Numbered from the stretch's first letter, positions 45,770 through 54,907 are shown. The stretch: 64,000 nucleotides of DNA from Mesotoga sp. Brook.08.105.5.1 (GCF_002752635.1 NZ_AYTW01000061.1:27652-91651); one strand, 5' to 3'. The notes: generated by a model not told the origin, from the letters alone. Numbers and translations: made by a program.

Positions 45770-46729
45770 TTGTTTATAGCCCTACTGATGCTAGCCGCAG
45801 GTTTTATTCTGCTGATCAAGGGAGCCGATTTTCTTATAGATGGATCTGTGGCGATTGCCAAGAATCTCGGGATTTCTGAATTGCTTATCGGACTGACCAT
45901 TGTCGCTCTAGGAACTTCCGCACCGGAGCTTGCGGTGAGCGTTCAGGCAGCCGTCAAGGGCTCCGGAATCGCTCTCGGTAACGTTCTCGGATCTAATATC
46001 GCCAACATGGCGCTGATCCTCGGAGTCGCGGCTTTCTTGACGCCTCTTGGCGTAAGCAAGACAACTATGAGCTATGAAATACCATTTGTGATATTGATCA
46101 CTGTTGCAAGCGGAGCATTGATACTTGGAAATGGCAACGGTCTTCAGCGAAGCGACGGAATAGTGTTGACTACTTTCTTTGTCATCTTTATGATGTATGT
46201 GTTCGCAATGGCGAAGAGAGACAGAAAGATCTCCGACATTGTTGAAGTAGAAGGAAAGAGAGACATAGAGCTCTTTGAGAAGTATCCGGTACTTGCCTGG
46301 CTGGCAACTATCGGGGGAACGGCCGGTGTAATTATCGGAGGTAATCTTGTGGTTAACGGGGGATCGTCGATAGCTCGCGTTTTCGGAGTCAGCGATATGG
46401 TTATAGGAACGACTATTGTTGCCTTTGGGACGTCTCTTCCGGAGCTTGTAACCACTGTTGCGGCGGGGAAGAAGAACCGCAGTGATCTCGCCATAGGAAA
46501 TGTGGTGGGATCGAATATCTTCAACTTGCTTCTTGTTCTGGGAGTTTCGGCAACGATATCGCCTATATTGGCCCACAGGTCTCTCGTTGTCGAAATCTCT
46601 TTTGCACTGGGACTCTCCATAGTTCTGCCGTTGCTTCTGCTCAGAACAAAAAGACTTGACAGGCCAAAAGGTGTTCTGCTGATGATTATCTACTGTGCAT
46701 TCATCGTATCGACAATAATTAGCGGCTGA
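45770..46729 (+). CDS. Sodium/calcium exchanger family antiporter (YrbG-like)
   Basis: The 319-residue membrane protein has ten hydrophobic segments in two inverted halves. Each half carries an alpha-repeat motif: TIVALGTSAPELAVSVQA with LGSNIANMALILG in the first (about residues 45-90), and TIVAFGTSLPELVTTVAA with VGSNIFNLLLVLG in the second (about 210-260). The acidic Glu residues of both repeats are present, so cation exchange should work. The start is TTG 45770, 6 bases after GGAGGTG at 45757-45763; the upstream frame crosses the terminator stem and is not used. Confidence 0.88.
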   Translation: MFIALLMLAAGFILLIKGADFLIDGSVAIAKNLGISELLIGLTIVALGTSAPELAVSVQAAVKGSGIALGNVLGSNIANMALILGVAAFLTPLGVSKTTMSYEIPFVILITVASGALILGNGNGLQRSDGIVLTTFFVIFMMYVFAMAKRDRKISDIVEVEGKRDIELFEKYPVLAWLATIGGTAGVIIGGNLVVNGGSSIARVFGVSDMVIGTTIVAFGTSLPELVTTVAAGKKNRSDLAIGNVVGSNIFNLLLVLGVSATISPILAHRSLVVEISFALGLSIVLPLLLLRTKRLDRPKGVLLMIIYCAFIVSTIISG

Positions 46730-46830
46730 TGAAGGGCTGCTGAGAGGTTTACATAAATGATGCTAGGTGGTACGAATCCCGACAATTGCAGACAAGACCA
46801 GAAGCGAGAAGATCCTCTAGGACGCGCGCC

Positions 46831-47316
46831 CTATCTAAAGAAGATAGTGGAATTCCATGCTGAACTCTGGTTATCGATATCTCTATTTGTGTAGCAGGCA
46901 GTGTCGAACCCGTTCAGCTCGAATCCATACTTGAGGTAGAAAGAGATCGCGGGAAAGTTGCTGCTTTGAGTTTCCAGTACTAGACGTCTCAATCCCTTTT
47001 CTTCTTTTTTGCGGTATTCATAAGTTCCGTGCCAACGCCTGTTCGTCTATACTCCTTCCAGACAAGGACGTCCCAGATACGGAGAGAGTCGTTCCATTCT
47101 CTCTCTAAGAGCAAAAGCCCCAGCTCCTTACCGTTTTCGTGAGCGCCTAAACAATGGGCGACGACTTGAATGGTTCTTTTATACTGTGGGCAAAGCCTTT
47201 AATGTATTGGGCTGAAAACCTCTTAACGGAGATTTGAATCGTCCATATGCCGCTGTACGTTCTATTGAAAGGTCAAAGTATCTATCACTTGAATACTCAT
47301 ACCTTACAACTCTCAC
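46831..47316 (-). pseudogene. Broken GNAT-family N-acetyltransferase
   Basis: Read with two frame changes, the minus strand gives one GNAT protein: a start MRVVRYEYSSDRYFDLSIER (GTG 47316), then AHENGKELGLLLLEREW and WDVLVWKEYRRTGVGTELM with the acetyl-CoA-binding R-x-x-G-V-G loop, then after another shift RRLVLETQSSNFPAISFYLKYGFEL ending at 46831. Frame breaks fall near 47205 and, after GTGVGTELMNTAKKKKRD, near 47000. The gene is decayed. The usual function is acetyl transfer to an amine. Confidence 0.8.
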
Positions 47317-47440
47317 GGAGAGTGATTAGGGATTGACTTATCTTATCTCCATCTCTCCGCACTCCTCCCCATTTGCAAAATCTCGGGTCGAACAAAACGG
47401 AATTCATTTGACCATTAAGGACTTGCCAATCGTCGAAAGG

Positions 47441-48184
47441 TCAGTAGGGGAATACTCTTCTTCTATCCGTCGGCAGCGGCGGGTCTTCGATAGTGGCCTT
47501 TGCCAGTTCTGCAAAGTTCTTTATGAGCTTCCAGCCTGGCGGGTTACCGAGGAAACCTGCCTGGGTTTCCGGATGAAATTGAACGCTGTAGATCTCCTTT
47601 TCTTTGTGTTTGATCATTTGAATAGGGGTTACGTTCCCCCTGGCAAAGAGTTCGAATTGATCTGGAATCGAGGCGACGGCGTAGGCATGATTCTCCCATA
47701 CGAGAAGGCTTCCGTCAAACCCCTCGAGAACCCTGTCCTCTTTCACAAAACTTACTTCGTGCCAGCGGCGCTCCTCACTGTAATATAGAACGGAACCGTA
47801 CACTCTCGAGACTATCTGATGACCCAGACAAATACCAAGTATCGGGACTTCGCCCCTCAGTATTATTTCTCCGCCCTGATAGACCTTATTGTTCCAGTCG
47901 ATGTAGTTCCTCATTGAATCGCCGCCTGCAATAATAACGCCTGCGTATTCGTTTTCATCTTCGGGAAGCTCATCGTTGAATATCTTGAAGATCCTGTACC
48001 TGATACCCTGTTCCGCAAGCGAACGCTCTATCGGTGATAGCTTGGCTTCATATGCCGGGTCGTTCAGAAAGAGGGCAACGACTCCTCTATTATCGTACGA
48101 AGCAGTAAGCATAGTTGGAAAGGAACATGCAAAGATAACCAGTGCAAACAAACGTATAATTGACTGTGCAGTCTCTTCCTTCAT
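47441..48184 (-). CDS. Class I glutamine amidotransferase-like protein with signal peptide
   Basis: The 247-residue protein begins with a hydrophobic segment SIIRLFALVIFACSFPTMLTAS (residues 8-29) that reads as a signal peptide. It then has a complete type-1 GATase fold: GVIIAGGDSMRNY, the nucleophile elbow GICLGHQIVSRVYG (Cys about residue 117), and SVQFHPETQAG with His and Glu (about 199-201). Cytosolic GATases feed ammonia to synthetases, which makes export odd. Alternatives are an exported peptidase-like or gamma-glutamyl hydrolase-type enzyme of the same fold. It is divergent from tRNA-Leu, whose promoter overlaps its upstream region. Confidence 0.75.
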   Translation of the reverse strand: MKEETAQSIIRLFALVIFACSFPTMLTASYDNRGVVALFLNDPAYEAKLSPIERSLAEQGIRYRIFKIFNDELPEDENEYAGVIIAGGDSMRNYIDWNNKVYQGGEIILRGEVPILGICLGHQIVSRVYGSVLYYSEERRWHEVSFVKEDRVLEGFDGSLLVWENHAYAVASIPDQFELFARGNVTPIQMIKHKEKEIYSVQFHPETQAGFLGNPPGWKLIKNFAELAKATIEDPPLPTDRRRVFPY

Positions 48185-48190
48185 TGACTC

Positions 48191-48219
48191 TTGACACCTC
48201 TCACAGCGAATGATAAACT
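48191..48219 (+). promoter_or_regulatory. Promoter of tRNA-Leu
   Basis: A perfect TTGACA -35 (48191-48196), a 17-base spacer and TAAACT (48214-48219) lie 14 bases before the tRNA. Confidence 0.8.
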
Positions 48220-48233
48220 ACTATTTGTGCGAT

Positions 48234-48321
48234 GCCGGGGTGGTGAAATTGGCAGACACGCATGATTCAGGTTCATGTGGGCATACCGCCTGTGCGGGTT
48301 CAAGTCCCGCCCCCGGCACCA
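48234..48321 (+). tRNA. tRNA-Leu (anticodon CAG)
   Basis: The 88-base class II tRNA has acceptor GCCGGGG/CCCCGGC, a D arm with GGTGAAATTGGCAGAC, anticodon stem CATGA/TCATG around TTCAGGT (anticodon CAG), a long variable arm, T loop GGGTTCAAGTCCC and encoded CCA. It reads CUG codons. Confidence 0.95.
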
Positions 48322-48332
48322 AGAATTCCACG

Positions 48333-48360
48333 AGAGGACGAATAATCGTCCTCTTTTTTC
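48333..48360 (+). terminator. Terminator of tRNA-Leu
   Basis: AGAGGACGA-ATAA-TCGTCCTCT is followed by TTTTTC, an intrinsic terminator starting about 12 bases after the tRNA. Confidence 0.88.
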
Positions 48361-48420
48361 TGGAATTAGAGTGCAATTAAAACTTTTCATCGATAGTTCC
48401 TTCTATGAAAACCAATCTAC

Positions 48421-49905
48421 TTATAGACCGGCCCTCTTAAATAGAAGTTCTCTTACACTTGAAAACTCCGTTCCAAAATAACGATCCTCTCTGTGATCGG
48501 GAACGATGCCTGCAATCTCTTCAAACAGCTGCTCTATAACAGAACCGGACTTCTTGGGATGTCGAAACGACAGAGCTCTGAATGCGAGAAGCGCCTCAAT
48601 AGAGATAAGGGTCGCAACGTTGTCCAGTATCGACCAGAGTTTTCTTGCTCCCCAGGCTCCCATGCTCACATGGTCTTCCTGAAACCCGGATGTGGGAATC
48701 GAGTCGGCAGAGGCCGGATGCGCAAGGGTCTTGTTCTCTGAAGCCAGTGCGGCAGCCGTGTACTGCCAGATCATGTATCCGGAATTGAGACCTTCTTCTC
48801 CGTTTGTCAGAAAGGCGGGCAGATCATTTAGCTTTGGATTTACGAGTCTGTCTATTCTTCTCTCAATCATATTACCGAGGTCTGTAAGAGCTATTGAGAG
48901 GAAGTCTGCCACTAGAGCTACGGGCTCCCCGTGGAAGTTGCCTCCGGAAATCGCGTCCCCGTTTTCGAATATCAAAGGATTATCGGTCGCCGAGTTGATC
49001 TCGGTCTCAAGGACGGTTTCTGCGTATTCGATGGTATCCTTCACCGCTCCGTAAACCTGAGGGATAGTCCTGAGCGTGTATGCGTCCTGAACTCTATCGC
49101 AATCGAGATGAGAAGTCCTTATCTCACTTCCCTCGAGAGACTCTCTAAGCTTTTTCGCAACATATGTCTGACCGCGATGAGGTCTTGCTTTGTGAACTCT
49201 CTCGTCAAATGGAGAGGTACTGCCCATCAGCGCATCGACGGACATCGCAGCTACAAGGATAGCTTGATCGAGTAGCCTCGACGCAGTATAGGTTGAGCAC
49301 CCGGCCAATCCGGCCATCAGGGCGGTTCCATTCAGAAGGCTGAGGCCTTCTTTGGCCTTCAAAACAAGCGGTTCAAGGCATTTGCTGGCAAGAGCCTGTG
49401 AGGAAGAAACGAGCTTTCCGTCAACGAGGCAGTCCCCCTCACCAATAAGCGTCATCGCTATATGTGCCAAAGGGGCAAGATCGCCGCTCGCTCCAACGGA
49501 ACCCTTTGCCGGGACAATCGGTACGATTCCATTGTTCAGGAGATCGAGAATTCTCTGAACCACACACTTTCTAACTCCTGAATAGCCCTTCAGGAGTGAA
49601 TTGGCTCTAACCAACATTACCGCTCTGACATGTTCTTCTTTCAGTGGTTCGCCCACTCCGGCCGCGTGAGAGAGAACGATATTTCTCTGCAGTGCGTCCA
49701 GGTCTTTCGGGGAGATCCGATGATCGGCCATAACTCCAAATCCCGTATTCACGCCGTAAATCGTCTTCTTCATGCTATTCGTTTCCAGAGACTCTCTTCT
49801 TTCATCGAGGAGTTTGGCAGAGAGTTCATTGATTGAGCAGAACTCATTTCCAAATGCTACATTGTAGAGACCAGAGAGTGTCAAATGTTCTCCATCGATT
49901 TGCAC
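48421..49905 (-). CDS. hutH: Histidine ammonia-lyase
   Basis: The 494-residue lyase converts histidine to urocanate. The MIO prosthetic group forms from the Ala-Ser-Gly of SVGASGDLAPLAHIAMTLIG (about residue 140). Other family text is YGVNTGFGVMADHRI (about 50), LNGTALMAGL, ETEINSATDNPLIF (about 305) and GNFHGEPVALVADFL. Length fits. No other hut gene (hutU, hutI) is in the window. Directly upstream on the same strand are four genes for a polar amino-acid importer, suggesting histidine uptake and use; phenylalanine/tyrosine specificity is less likely from the ASGDLAPLAH context. Confidence 0.9.
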   Translation of the reverse strand: MQIDGEHLTLSGLYNVAFGNEFCSINELSAKLLDERRESLETNSMKKTIYGVNTGFGVMADHRISPKDLDALQRNIVLSHAAGVGEPLKEEHVRAVMLVRANSLLKGYSGVRKCVVQRILDLLNNGIVPIVPAKGSVGASGDLAPLAHIAMTLIGEGDCLVDGKLVSSSQALASKCLEPLVLKAKEGLSLLNGTALMAGLAGCSTYTASRLLDQAILVAAMSVDALMGSTSPFDERVHKARPHRGQTYVAKKLRESLEGSEIRTSHLDCDRVQDAYTLRTIPQVYGAVKDTIEYAETVLETEINSATDNPLIFENGDAISGGNFHGEPVALVADFLSIALTDLGNMIERRIDRLVNPKLNDLPAFLTNGEEGLNSGYMIWQYTAAALASENKTLAHPASADSIPTSGFQEDHVSMGAWGARKLWSILDNVATLISIEALLAFRALSFRHPKKSGSVIEQLFEEIAGIVPDHREDRYFGTEFSSVRELLFKRAGL

Positions 49906-50001
49906 CTACCCACCTCCAGAGAGAGTTATCAAAATTGAAGAGTATGTTCGATCTTTCATCATCAGGCAGTCTCCATCAGAAAAAGACTTACCACAATCGC
50001 T

Positions 50002-50682
50002 CTATCTAACCCACTCAAGGCCCGGAATCTCGACCTTCTTCTCGAGTATGCTGAAAAGCTTTGTGAAGAAGAGAACCACAACGAGATAAATAACGCCAAC
50101 CACGAGATAGACTTCGAAAAACTGGAAGTTTCTAGAAGCTATGAACTTTGCCTGGGCCATAAGTTCCGGTGCTCCAACTATATAGGCTAGAGAGGTGTAT
50201 TTCAGGAGGTATATGAACTCATTTGTCCACGCCGGGATAACTCTTCTAAACGCTTGGGGCATAATAATCTGCATTATCGCCTGCCACTTTGTCATTCCAA
50301 GGGATCTTGCGGCTTTCATCTGGTTCCCCGCAATGGACTGAATAGAGCCTCGCAAATACTCTGCTTGATAACATCCGCTGTTTATTGCGAAACCGATTAT
50401 CGCCGCGGTGAAAGGCGTTAGGTTCATTCCAAGGGGCGGAAGGCCGTAGTACAGAATAAACAGCTGAACAAGCAGCGGAGTTCCCCTGATCACTTCAATA
50501 ATCGCCGTAGAAATAGCATAGAAGAACTTGTTTCCATATACTCTTGCGATTGCAAGAATCACCCCAATTACAAAGCCTATGACCACGGCTATAAGAGTCA
50601 TTTCCAGCGTTACGCCGAGCCCTTCAAGGAGTTTTGGCCAGTGGTTGACAACGATCTTCCAGATTCTCTCCAATTCATTCAC
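50002..50682 (-). CDS. Polar amino-acid ABC transporter permease (HisM/GlnP type), gene 2
   Basis: The 226-residue permease has about five membrane segments, the family start [22 protein letters not shown] and the coupling motif [38 protein letters not shown] region. It overlaps the ATPase gene by 4 bases. With the permease at 51428 it should form the heterodimeric channel of a HisQM-like importer. Specificity is not readable; the neighbour hutH hints at histidine. Confidence 0.88.
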   Translation of the reverse strand: MNELERIWKIVVNHWPKLLEGLGVTLEMTLIAVVIGFVIGVILAIARVYGNKFFYAISTAIIEVIRGTPLLVQLFILYYGLPPLGMNLTPFTAAIIGFAINSGCYQAEYLRGSIQSIAGNQMKAARSLGMTKWQAIMQIIMPQAFRRVIPAWTNEFIYLLKYTSLAYIVGAPELMAQAKFIASRNFQFFEVYLVVGVIYLVVVLFFTKLFSILEKKVEIPGLEWVR

Positions 50683-51431
50683 TCCCCGTACAGCTCGTTG
50701 AGCTTAAAGAGGAATTCCTTTGTGCGAGGGTTCTTGGGGTTCTTGAACATCTCTTCCGGAGAACTCTGCTCGACTATGTGACCGTGCTCCATGAAGATGA
50801 TCTCGTCCGAAACGGTTCTGGCAAATCCCATTTCGTGAGTGACTACCAGCATCGTCATGCCGCTTTCAGCCAGATTCTTCATGACTGAGAGGACCTCGCC
50901 GATCAGTTCTGGATCAAGTGCAGAAGTCGGTTCGTCGAAGAGGATAATCTTCGGTTGCATGGCAAGCGCACGTGCTATCCCGACTCTCTGCTTCTGACCG
51001 CCAGAGAGCTGAGCAGGATACAACTTCGCTTCCTTCTCGAGCCCAACTCTTTTCAGCTCCTCCATTGCAAGGTCCTTTGCTGCGCTCTTTTCCATCTTCT
51101 TGACTTTTGTCAGGCCGACCATAACATTTCTGAGAGCTGTAAGATGATTGAACAAGCCGAAATCCTGGAACACAAACCCTATCTCCTGACGAATCTTGTT
51201 TATGTTCTTTGCAGAAGTGATCTCTTCATTTTCAAGCCAAATTCTGCCGTCGTTTGGAGAGACTAGCATGTTGATACAGGCCAGGAGAGTGCTCTTTCCG
51301 GTTCCGCTCGGGCCGATTATCACTTTGGTCTCTCCCTCTTTCATTTCGAAAGATACACCCTTAAGGACTTCATTATCGCCAAAGGATTTCTTCAGGTTCT
51401 CGACTCTTAGCACGACTTTATCGTTGGTCAT
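50679..51431 (-). CDS. Polar amino-acid ABC transporter ATPase (HisP/GlnQ type)
   Basis: The 250-residue ATPase has Walker [10 protein letters not shown] (about residue 40), Q-loop [17 protein letters not shown], signature [17 protein letters not shown] (about 145), Walker [15 protein letters not shown] (about 167) and the switch His in VVTHEMGFA. It sits between the two permease genes and overlaps both by 4 bases (ATGA type), so expression is tightly coupled. Confidence 0.92.
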   Translation of the reverse strand: MTNDKVVLRVENLKKSFGDNEVLKGVSFEMKEGETKVIIGPSGTGKSTLLACINMLVSPNDGRIWLENEEITSAKNINKIRQEIGFVFQDFGLFNHLTALRNVMVGLTKVKKMEKSAAKDLAMEELKRVGLEKEAKLYPAQLSGGQKQRVGIARALAMQPKIILFDEPTSALDPELIGEVLSVMKNLAESGMTMLVVTHEMGFARTVSDEIIFMEHGHIVEQSSPEEMFKNPKNPRTKEFLFKLNELYGE

Positions 51432-52105
51432 CTTACCGTCTCCTTTATATCGAATCCGGGTACTGCAAGGCGTTTTTCCACGCTTCCCAAACTCTTGTTA
51501 ATGACGATCGTAACGACGAAGTACATTGCGGCCACTGTGAGGTAGATCAACATGGGCTCATACTTCGTGGCAATAATGTATCCTCCCTGACGGAGAAGCT
51601 CTGTAACTCCTAGAGCGTATGCCAGCGAGGAGTCCTTCAGTACGATGGTGAACTCGTTTGTCCAGGGTGGAAGAGCGATCCTCACAGCCTGGGGAAGTAC
51701 GACATTGATGAATCCATTAAAATTGGTCATTCCCAATGATCTCGCAGCTCTCATCTGAGTAGAACTTACGGAGTTTATAGCTCCCCTGAAGATCTGGGAC
51801 TGATAGGCAGATGATCGGAAGCCAAGCCCGATTACGACCGCGGCAAAGGGAGAGAATCTTATTCCAATTCTAGGAAATCCGTAGAATATGAGAAAGAGGA
51901 TCACAAGTTCAGGAATGCTCCGCAGAACTTTTTCGTAGACCGCGATGAATACCTTAAGCCATTTATTGCCGTACACTTGACCAAAAGAAATGGGGAGGGC
52001 CAGAATCAGGCCCAACCCCAGAGTTAGAAACGTTATTTGAAGTGTTACCCACAATCCTCTCAGAAGTGCGGGCAAAGAATCGACTATTAATCCGAGTTTA
52101 TCTAT
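51428..52105 (-). CDS. Polar amino-acid ABC transporter permease, gene 1, apparent AUA start
   Basis: The product has the family region [23 protein letters not shown] near its start, about five membrane segments and [35 protein letters not shown] as coupling loop. The first standard start in frame is TTG 52075, which has no ribosome site and would trim the usual N-terminus. Ten codons upstream is ATA at 52105, 5 bases after GGAGG, giving (M)[16 protein letters not shown], which fits the normal family start (about ten residues before the LLRG motif). Either AUA initiates or an ATG was recently mutated. It overlaps the ATPase gene by 4 bases. Confidence 0.8.
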   Translation of the reverse strand: MDKLGLIVDSLPALLRGLWVTLQITFLTLGLGLILALPISFGQVYGNKWLKVFIAVYEKVLRSIPELVILFLIFYGFPRIGIRFSPFAAVVIGLGFRSSAYQSQIFRGAINSVSSTQMRAARSLGMTNFNGFINVVLPQAVRIALPPWTNEFTIVLKDSSLAYALGVTELLRQGGYIIATKYEPMLIYLTVAAMYFVVTIVINKSLGSVEKRLAVPGFDIKETVR

Positions 52106-52124
52106 GGCTACCTCCGCCCTTCAA

Positions 52125-52847
52125 TCAGAAGTGCTTTAGATTAAGTTCGTTCAGTTTTCCGGATTCTTCGAGCCTGGAAATCCCTTCGTTGATAAGCTCA
52201 AGAAGCTCCTTGTTAGCCTTGTTTACTGCTATTCCGTAATCCTCGTAAGTCTTGATTATAGCCACGATTTTCACTGGTCTGACCTCAGCGAAGCTTTCAG
52301 CAACCGGTGCGTCCAGGACTATCGCATCTACATTCCTGTTTACAAGGTCAGTCATGGCGAGAACGTAAGTGTCGTACCTCTTGAAATCGCCTGTGAGGAT
52401 CTTCGTTTCAACAAGATTTTCCTCTACCCAGATGTCTCCGGTCGTACCTGTCTGTACCCCTATGTTGTGTTTGCCAAACAACACAGTGACGCTCATTTCG
52501 CTGTCTTCTCGAACGACTACGCTCTGATCTGCCGTCCAGTATGGCTTCGAGAAAGAGACAACCTCTTCTCTTTCATCTGTAATAGTCATTCCGGAGATAA
52601 CGATATCGAGGTTTCCCGACACGAGCGCGGCAATAAGTGAATCAAAGCTCATATCTCTGATCTCGACTTCAAAGCCCATCTCTTCTGCAATAGCTTTGAT
52701 TAGGTCGATGTCGAAGCCTACAAACACCCCGTTTTCCACAGACTCGAAAGGCGGAAAGTCAGCGCTCGTTCCGACAACGTATTTTGCTCCAAAGGCAAAG
52801 CCTCCCAAAATCACCAGAGCAAGCATTACTAGCAATGTTTTCTTCAT
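52125..52847 (-). CDS. Polar amino-acid ABC transporter substrate-binding protein
   Basis: The exported 240-residue binding protein (signal peptide MKKTLLVMLALVILGGFAFG) has the SBP_bac_3 pattern: VVGTSADFPPFESVENGVFVGFDIDL, LDIVISGMTITDEREEVVSFSKPY (about residues 80-100), GVQTGTTGDIW (about 135) and DAIVLDAPVAESF (about 170) with the family Asp that contacts the substrate amine. AAGGAGGGGTATC precedes the ATG. It heads the four-gene importer operon upstream of hutH. Confidence 0.92.
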   Translation of the reverse strand: MKKTLLVMLALVILGGFAFGAKYVVGTSADFPPFESVENGVFVGFDIDLIKAIAEEMGFEVEIRDMSFDSLIAALVSGNLDIVISGMTITDEREEVVSFSKPYWTADQSVVVREDSEMSVTVLFGKHNIGVQTGTTGDIWVEENLVETKILTGDFKRYDTYVLAMTDLVNRNVDAIVLDAPVAESFAEVRPVKIVAIIKTYEDYGIAVNKANKELLELINEGISRLEESGKLNELNLKHF

Positions 52848-53133
52848 GATACCCCTCCTTAAACTGAAGATGAATTGATTGTATATCCATTAGCTTTCAA
52901 TACTGAGAACCTGACTTTCTTCTTGCGCTATGGGTTCAATACGAAATAGAACCACCGCAGTTGAAAATCGATCGCCCGGGCTTTCAAAATCCGTTTTCGA
53001 GTTCGACTGTTGTCATCAACGGGTGCCGAAACGGTGCCGAAAATCAGAGTGCGCCGCGGATCGCCCATTGATATTATACTCTTTAGCAACACTTGAGCCA
53101 AAAACAGCTGTTAACATAGAGATGGTGATTATC

Positions 53134-54189
53134 ATGAAATTAGGTATAGCATTGAGTGGGGGTGTCGACAGTGCCGTCGCGGCCGCTCGATTAATTAGAC
53201 AGGGAAACGATGTAATTGGTTATCACATGATCGTTATTCCGGGCAGTTCACTCGATAACCCGGCTGTACAAGAGGCAAAAGGCGTTGCCGAACACCTCGG
53301 AATAGAGCTGGTGATCGTGGATCTAAGAGAAGAATTCGAATCGATTCTCGAATACTTTGTTTGTTCGTATATGAGCGGAGAGACGCCCAATCCGTGCGTG
53401 GTTTGCAACGATTCGATAAAATTCGGGTTGCTGCTGGAGAAAATGAGCTCGTTTGGAGTTGAAAAGATAGCGACCGGCCATTACGCGAGATTGGCCGCGC
53501 ATGATAATGAGTTATTCATTTCGAGAGCTCTTGATAATTCAAAGGATCAGTCGTATTTCCTCTCGCGAATCAGGAAGAGCAAGCTTGGGAGAATCCTCTT
53601 CCCTCTAGGCGACACGACAAAAGAGGAAGTGAGGCAAGAAGCCAGTCGGCTTTCTCTTCCCGTTCATTCAAAGAAGGACTCTCAGGAGATTTGTTTCATA
53701 CCTCACGGGGATTACAGAAGCTTTCTCAAGTCTCGTGGCGTGAAGGATGAACCGGGGCCTATTGAGGATGAAATGGGTAATCTTCTGGGAAGACACACCG
53801 GGCTTTTCGGCTATACGATTGGGCAGCGCAAGGGGATCGGCATTTCGAGCGAGGGACGCTATTACGTGAAGAGGCTCGATACTGATAAGAACAGGCTTGT
53901 CCTCTCACAGAGGGAGAGATTAGTGTCCTACTCTCTCATCGGAAGAGATCTTAATTGGTTTGTTGATCCGGCTGAAGCGTTTGATTGCGAGTGCAAGATT
54001 CGGAGCTCGATGAGGTCCGTTTCTGCAAGAGTATTCTTAATCGGTGACGATAGAGTCAGGGTAGACTTCCCCGAAGGAGTTTGGGCGGTTACACCGGGAC
54101 AGCTTGCGGTATTCTATGTTGATGATTTAGTAGCCGGCAGCGCCTTTATCGAGGGAAATAGCGTTCTTGAAAGTGAAGACGACACGTGA
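53134..54189 (+). CDS. mnmA: tRNA-specific 2-thiouridylase MnmA
   Basis: MnmA places sulphur on wobble U34 of Lys, Glu and Gln tRNAs. The 351-residue enzyme has the PP-loop SGGVDSAVAA (about residue 8), the first catalytic Cys in TPNPCVVCNDSIKF (about 91), GHYARL, and the second in SQEICFIPHGDYRSFL (about 189), plus GYTIGQRKGIGI. The ATG at 53134 gives the standard MKLGIALSGGVDS start; the much longer frame upstream lacks a ribosome site. Its last codons hold the promoter of tRNA-Pro. Confidence 0.95.
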   Translation: MKLGIALSGGVDSAVAAARLIRQGNDVIGYHMIVIPGSSLDNPAVQEAKGVAEHLGIELVIVDLREEFESILEYFVCSYMSGETPNPCVVCNDSIKFGLLLEKMSSFGVEKIATGHYARLAAHDNELFISRALDNSKDQSYFLSRIRKSKLGRILFPLGDTTKEEVRQEASRLSLPVHSKKDSQEICFIPHGDYRSFLKSRGVKDEPGPIEDEMGNLLGRHTGLFGYTIGQRKGIGISSEGRYYVKRLDTDKNRLVLSQRERLVSYSLIGRDLNWFVDPAEAFDCECKIRSSMRSVSARVFLIGDDRVRVDFPEGVWAVTPGQLAVFYVDDLVAGSAFIEGNSVLESEDDT

Positions 54190-54195
54190 TAGAAT
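54167..54195 (+). promoter_or_regulatory. Promoter of tRNA-Pro
   Basis: TTGAAA (54167-54172), 17 bases, TAGAAT (54190-54195), then tRNA-Pro 8 bases later. The -35 lies inside the mnmA end. Confidence 0.8.
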
Positions 54196-54203
54196 TCTCG
54201 AGA

Positions 54204-54279
54204 CAGGAAGTAGTTCAGTTGGTAGAACGCTGGTTTCGGGAACCAGAGGTCCGGGGTTCAAGTCCCCGCTTCCTGACCA
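54204..54279 (+). tRNA. tRNA-Pro (anticodon CGG), integration site
   Basis: The 76-base cloverleaf has acceptor CAGGAAG/CTTCCTG, anticodon stem CTGGT/ACCAG around TTCGGGA (anticodon CGG), T loop GGGGTTCAAGTCCCC, A73 and encoded CCA. Its last 12 bases form part of the 13-bp attL core of the element that follows. No terminator follows it directly; the one it once had is now at 61941-61970. Confidence 0.95.
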
Positions 54280-54280
54280 G
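54268..54280 (+). repeat. attL core of tRNA-Pro element
   Basis: GCTTCCTGACCAG occurs here at the tRNA 3' end and again at 61927-61939. Five bases inside the element starts the arm ACACCACGGAT (54286-54296), inverted relative to 61904-61914. Confidence 0.85.
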
Positions 54281-54464
54281 TCACGACACCACGGATTCGA
54301 TCCGATAACGTTATTGCCACCCGATTCCAGAAACGCAAATGAAAATATGTTAACAGCCGGACTTATATCAAAATGTGGGCGAAAACCGGTGCATATTCGC
54401 AAGTTTTTCCTTAAATAGTGTAAAAATTCATACTGACGGACGAAAACTTTTGAATATGACGCGA

Positions 54465-54907
54465 TTAAACGTGAAAAAATGAACCTCCCTTTCGGGAGGC
54501 CCTTTCTTGTTTGACTTTCTTAATGATCAATCCTCTTCTTACACAGGCATTTCTGATTGATCTAATCTCGTCGGCTTCGAAATTCTTTGTAAGGTACGAG
54601 AAAAGGTCTTTCTCATTCTTGATGGATCCGTCGTAATTCTTGTAGATCGTTACTCCCTTGTCGCCTTCCAGCGGCAGGGGGATTTCCTCATATCTTTCGG
54701 CTTCTCAGTTGTTATCTCGAAACGTTCGCAAAGGTTTTCGAGAGTCTCGACTCCCCAAACGAGAGCGAATGCGAGACTTCTAGCGGTCCCGCACGCCTCT
54801 CTTATAAAGTCGTTTAGGTGCCTTTGCCTTGAAAGCCCGTTTTGAATCAGCCAGATCTTATACGCTTTTGCGGTGCGGTCATCTACCCAAACACAGATAT
54901 TTTTCAT
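54465..54907 (-). pseudogene. Broken small protein gene of the element (unknown family)
   Basis: ATG 54907 follows AAGGAGATGAAAAG and opens a protein MKNICVWVDDRTAKAYKIWL, LIQNGLSRQRHLNDFIREAC and ETLENLCERFEITTEK. At about 54700-54715 the frame is lost, and another frame continues EAERYEEIPLPLEGDKGVTI, YKNYDGSIKNEKDLFSYLTK and NFEADEIRSIRNACVRRGLI to TAA at 54465. One base gained or lost would rejoin them. The reading runs through the hairpin at 54484-54500. Family not recognised; the first part resembles small DNA-binding or replication accessory proteins in no specific way. Confidence 0.6.
54476..54500 (-). terminator. Terminator of the left gene cluster
   Basis: CCTCCC-GAAA-GGGAGG is followed on the minus strand by TTCATTTTTT. 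It ends the minus-strand early genes of the element. Confidence 0.75.

Noticed and set aside
45908-46576. 222-codon frame antisense to the antiporter gene
   Set aside because: The plus strand encodes both conserved exchanger repeats; the antisense frame has no family signal.
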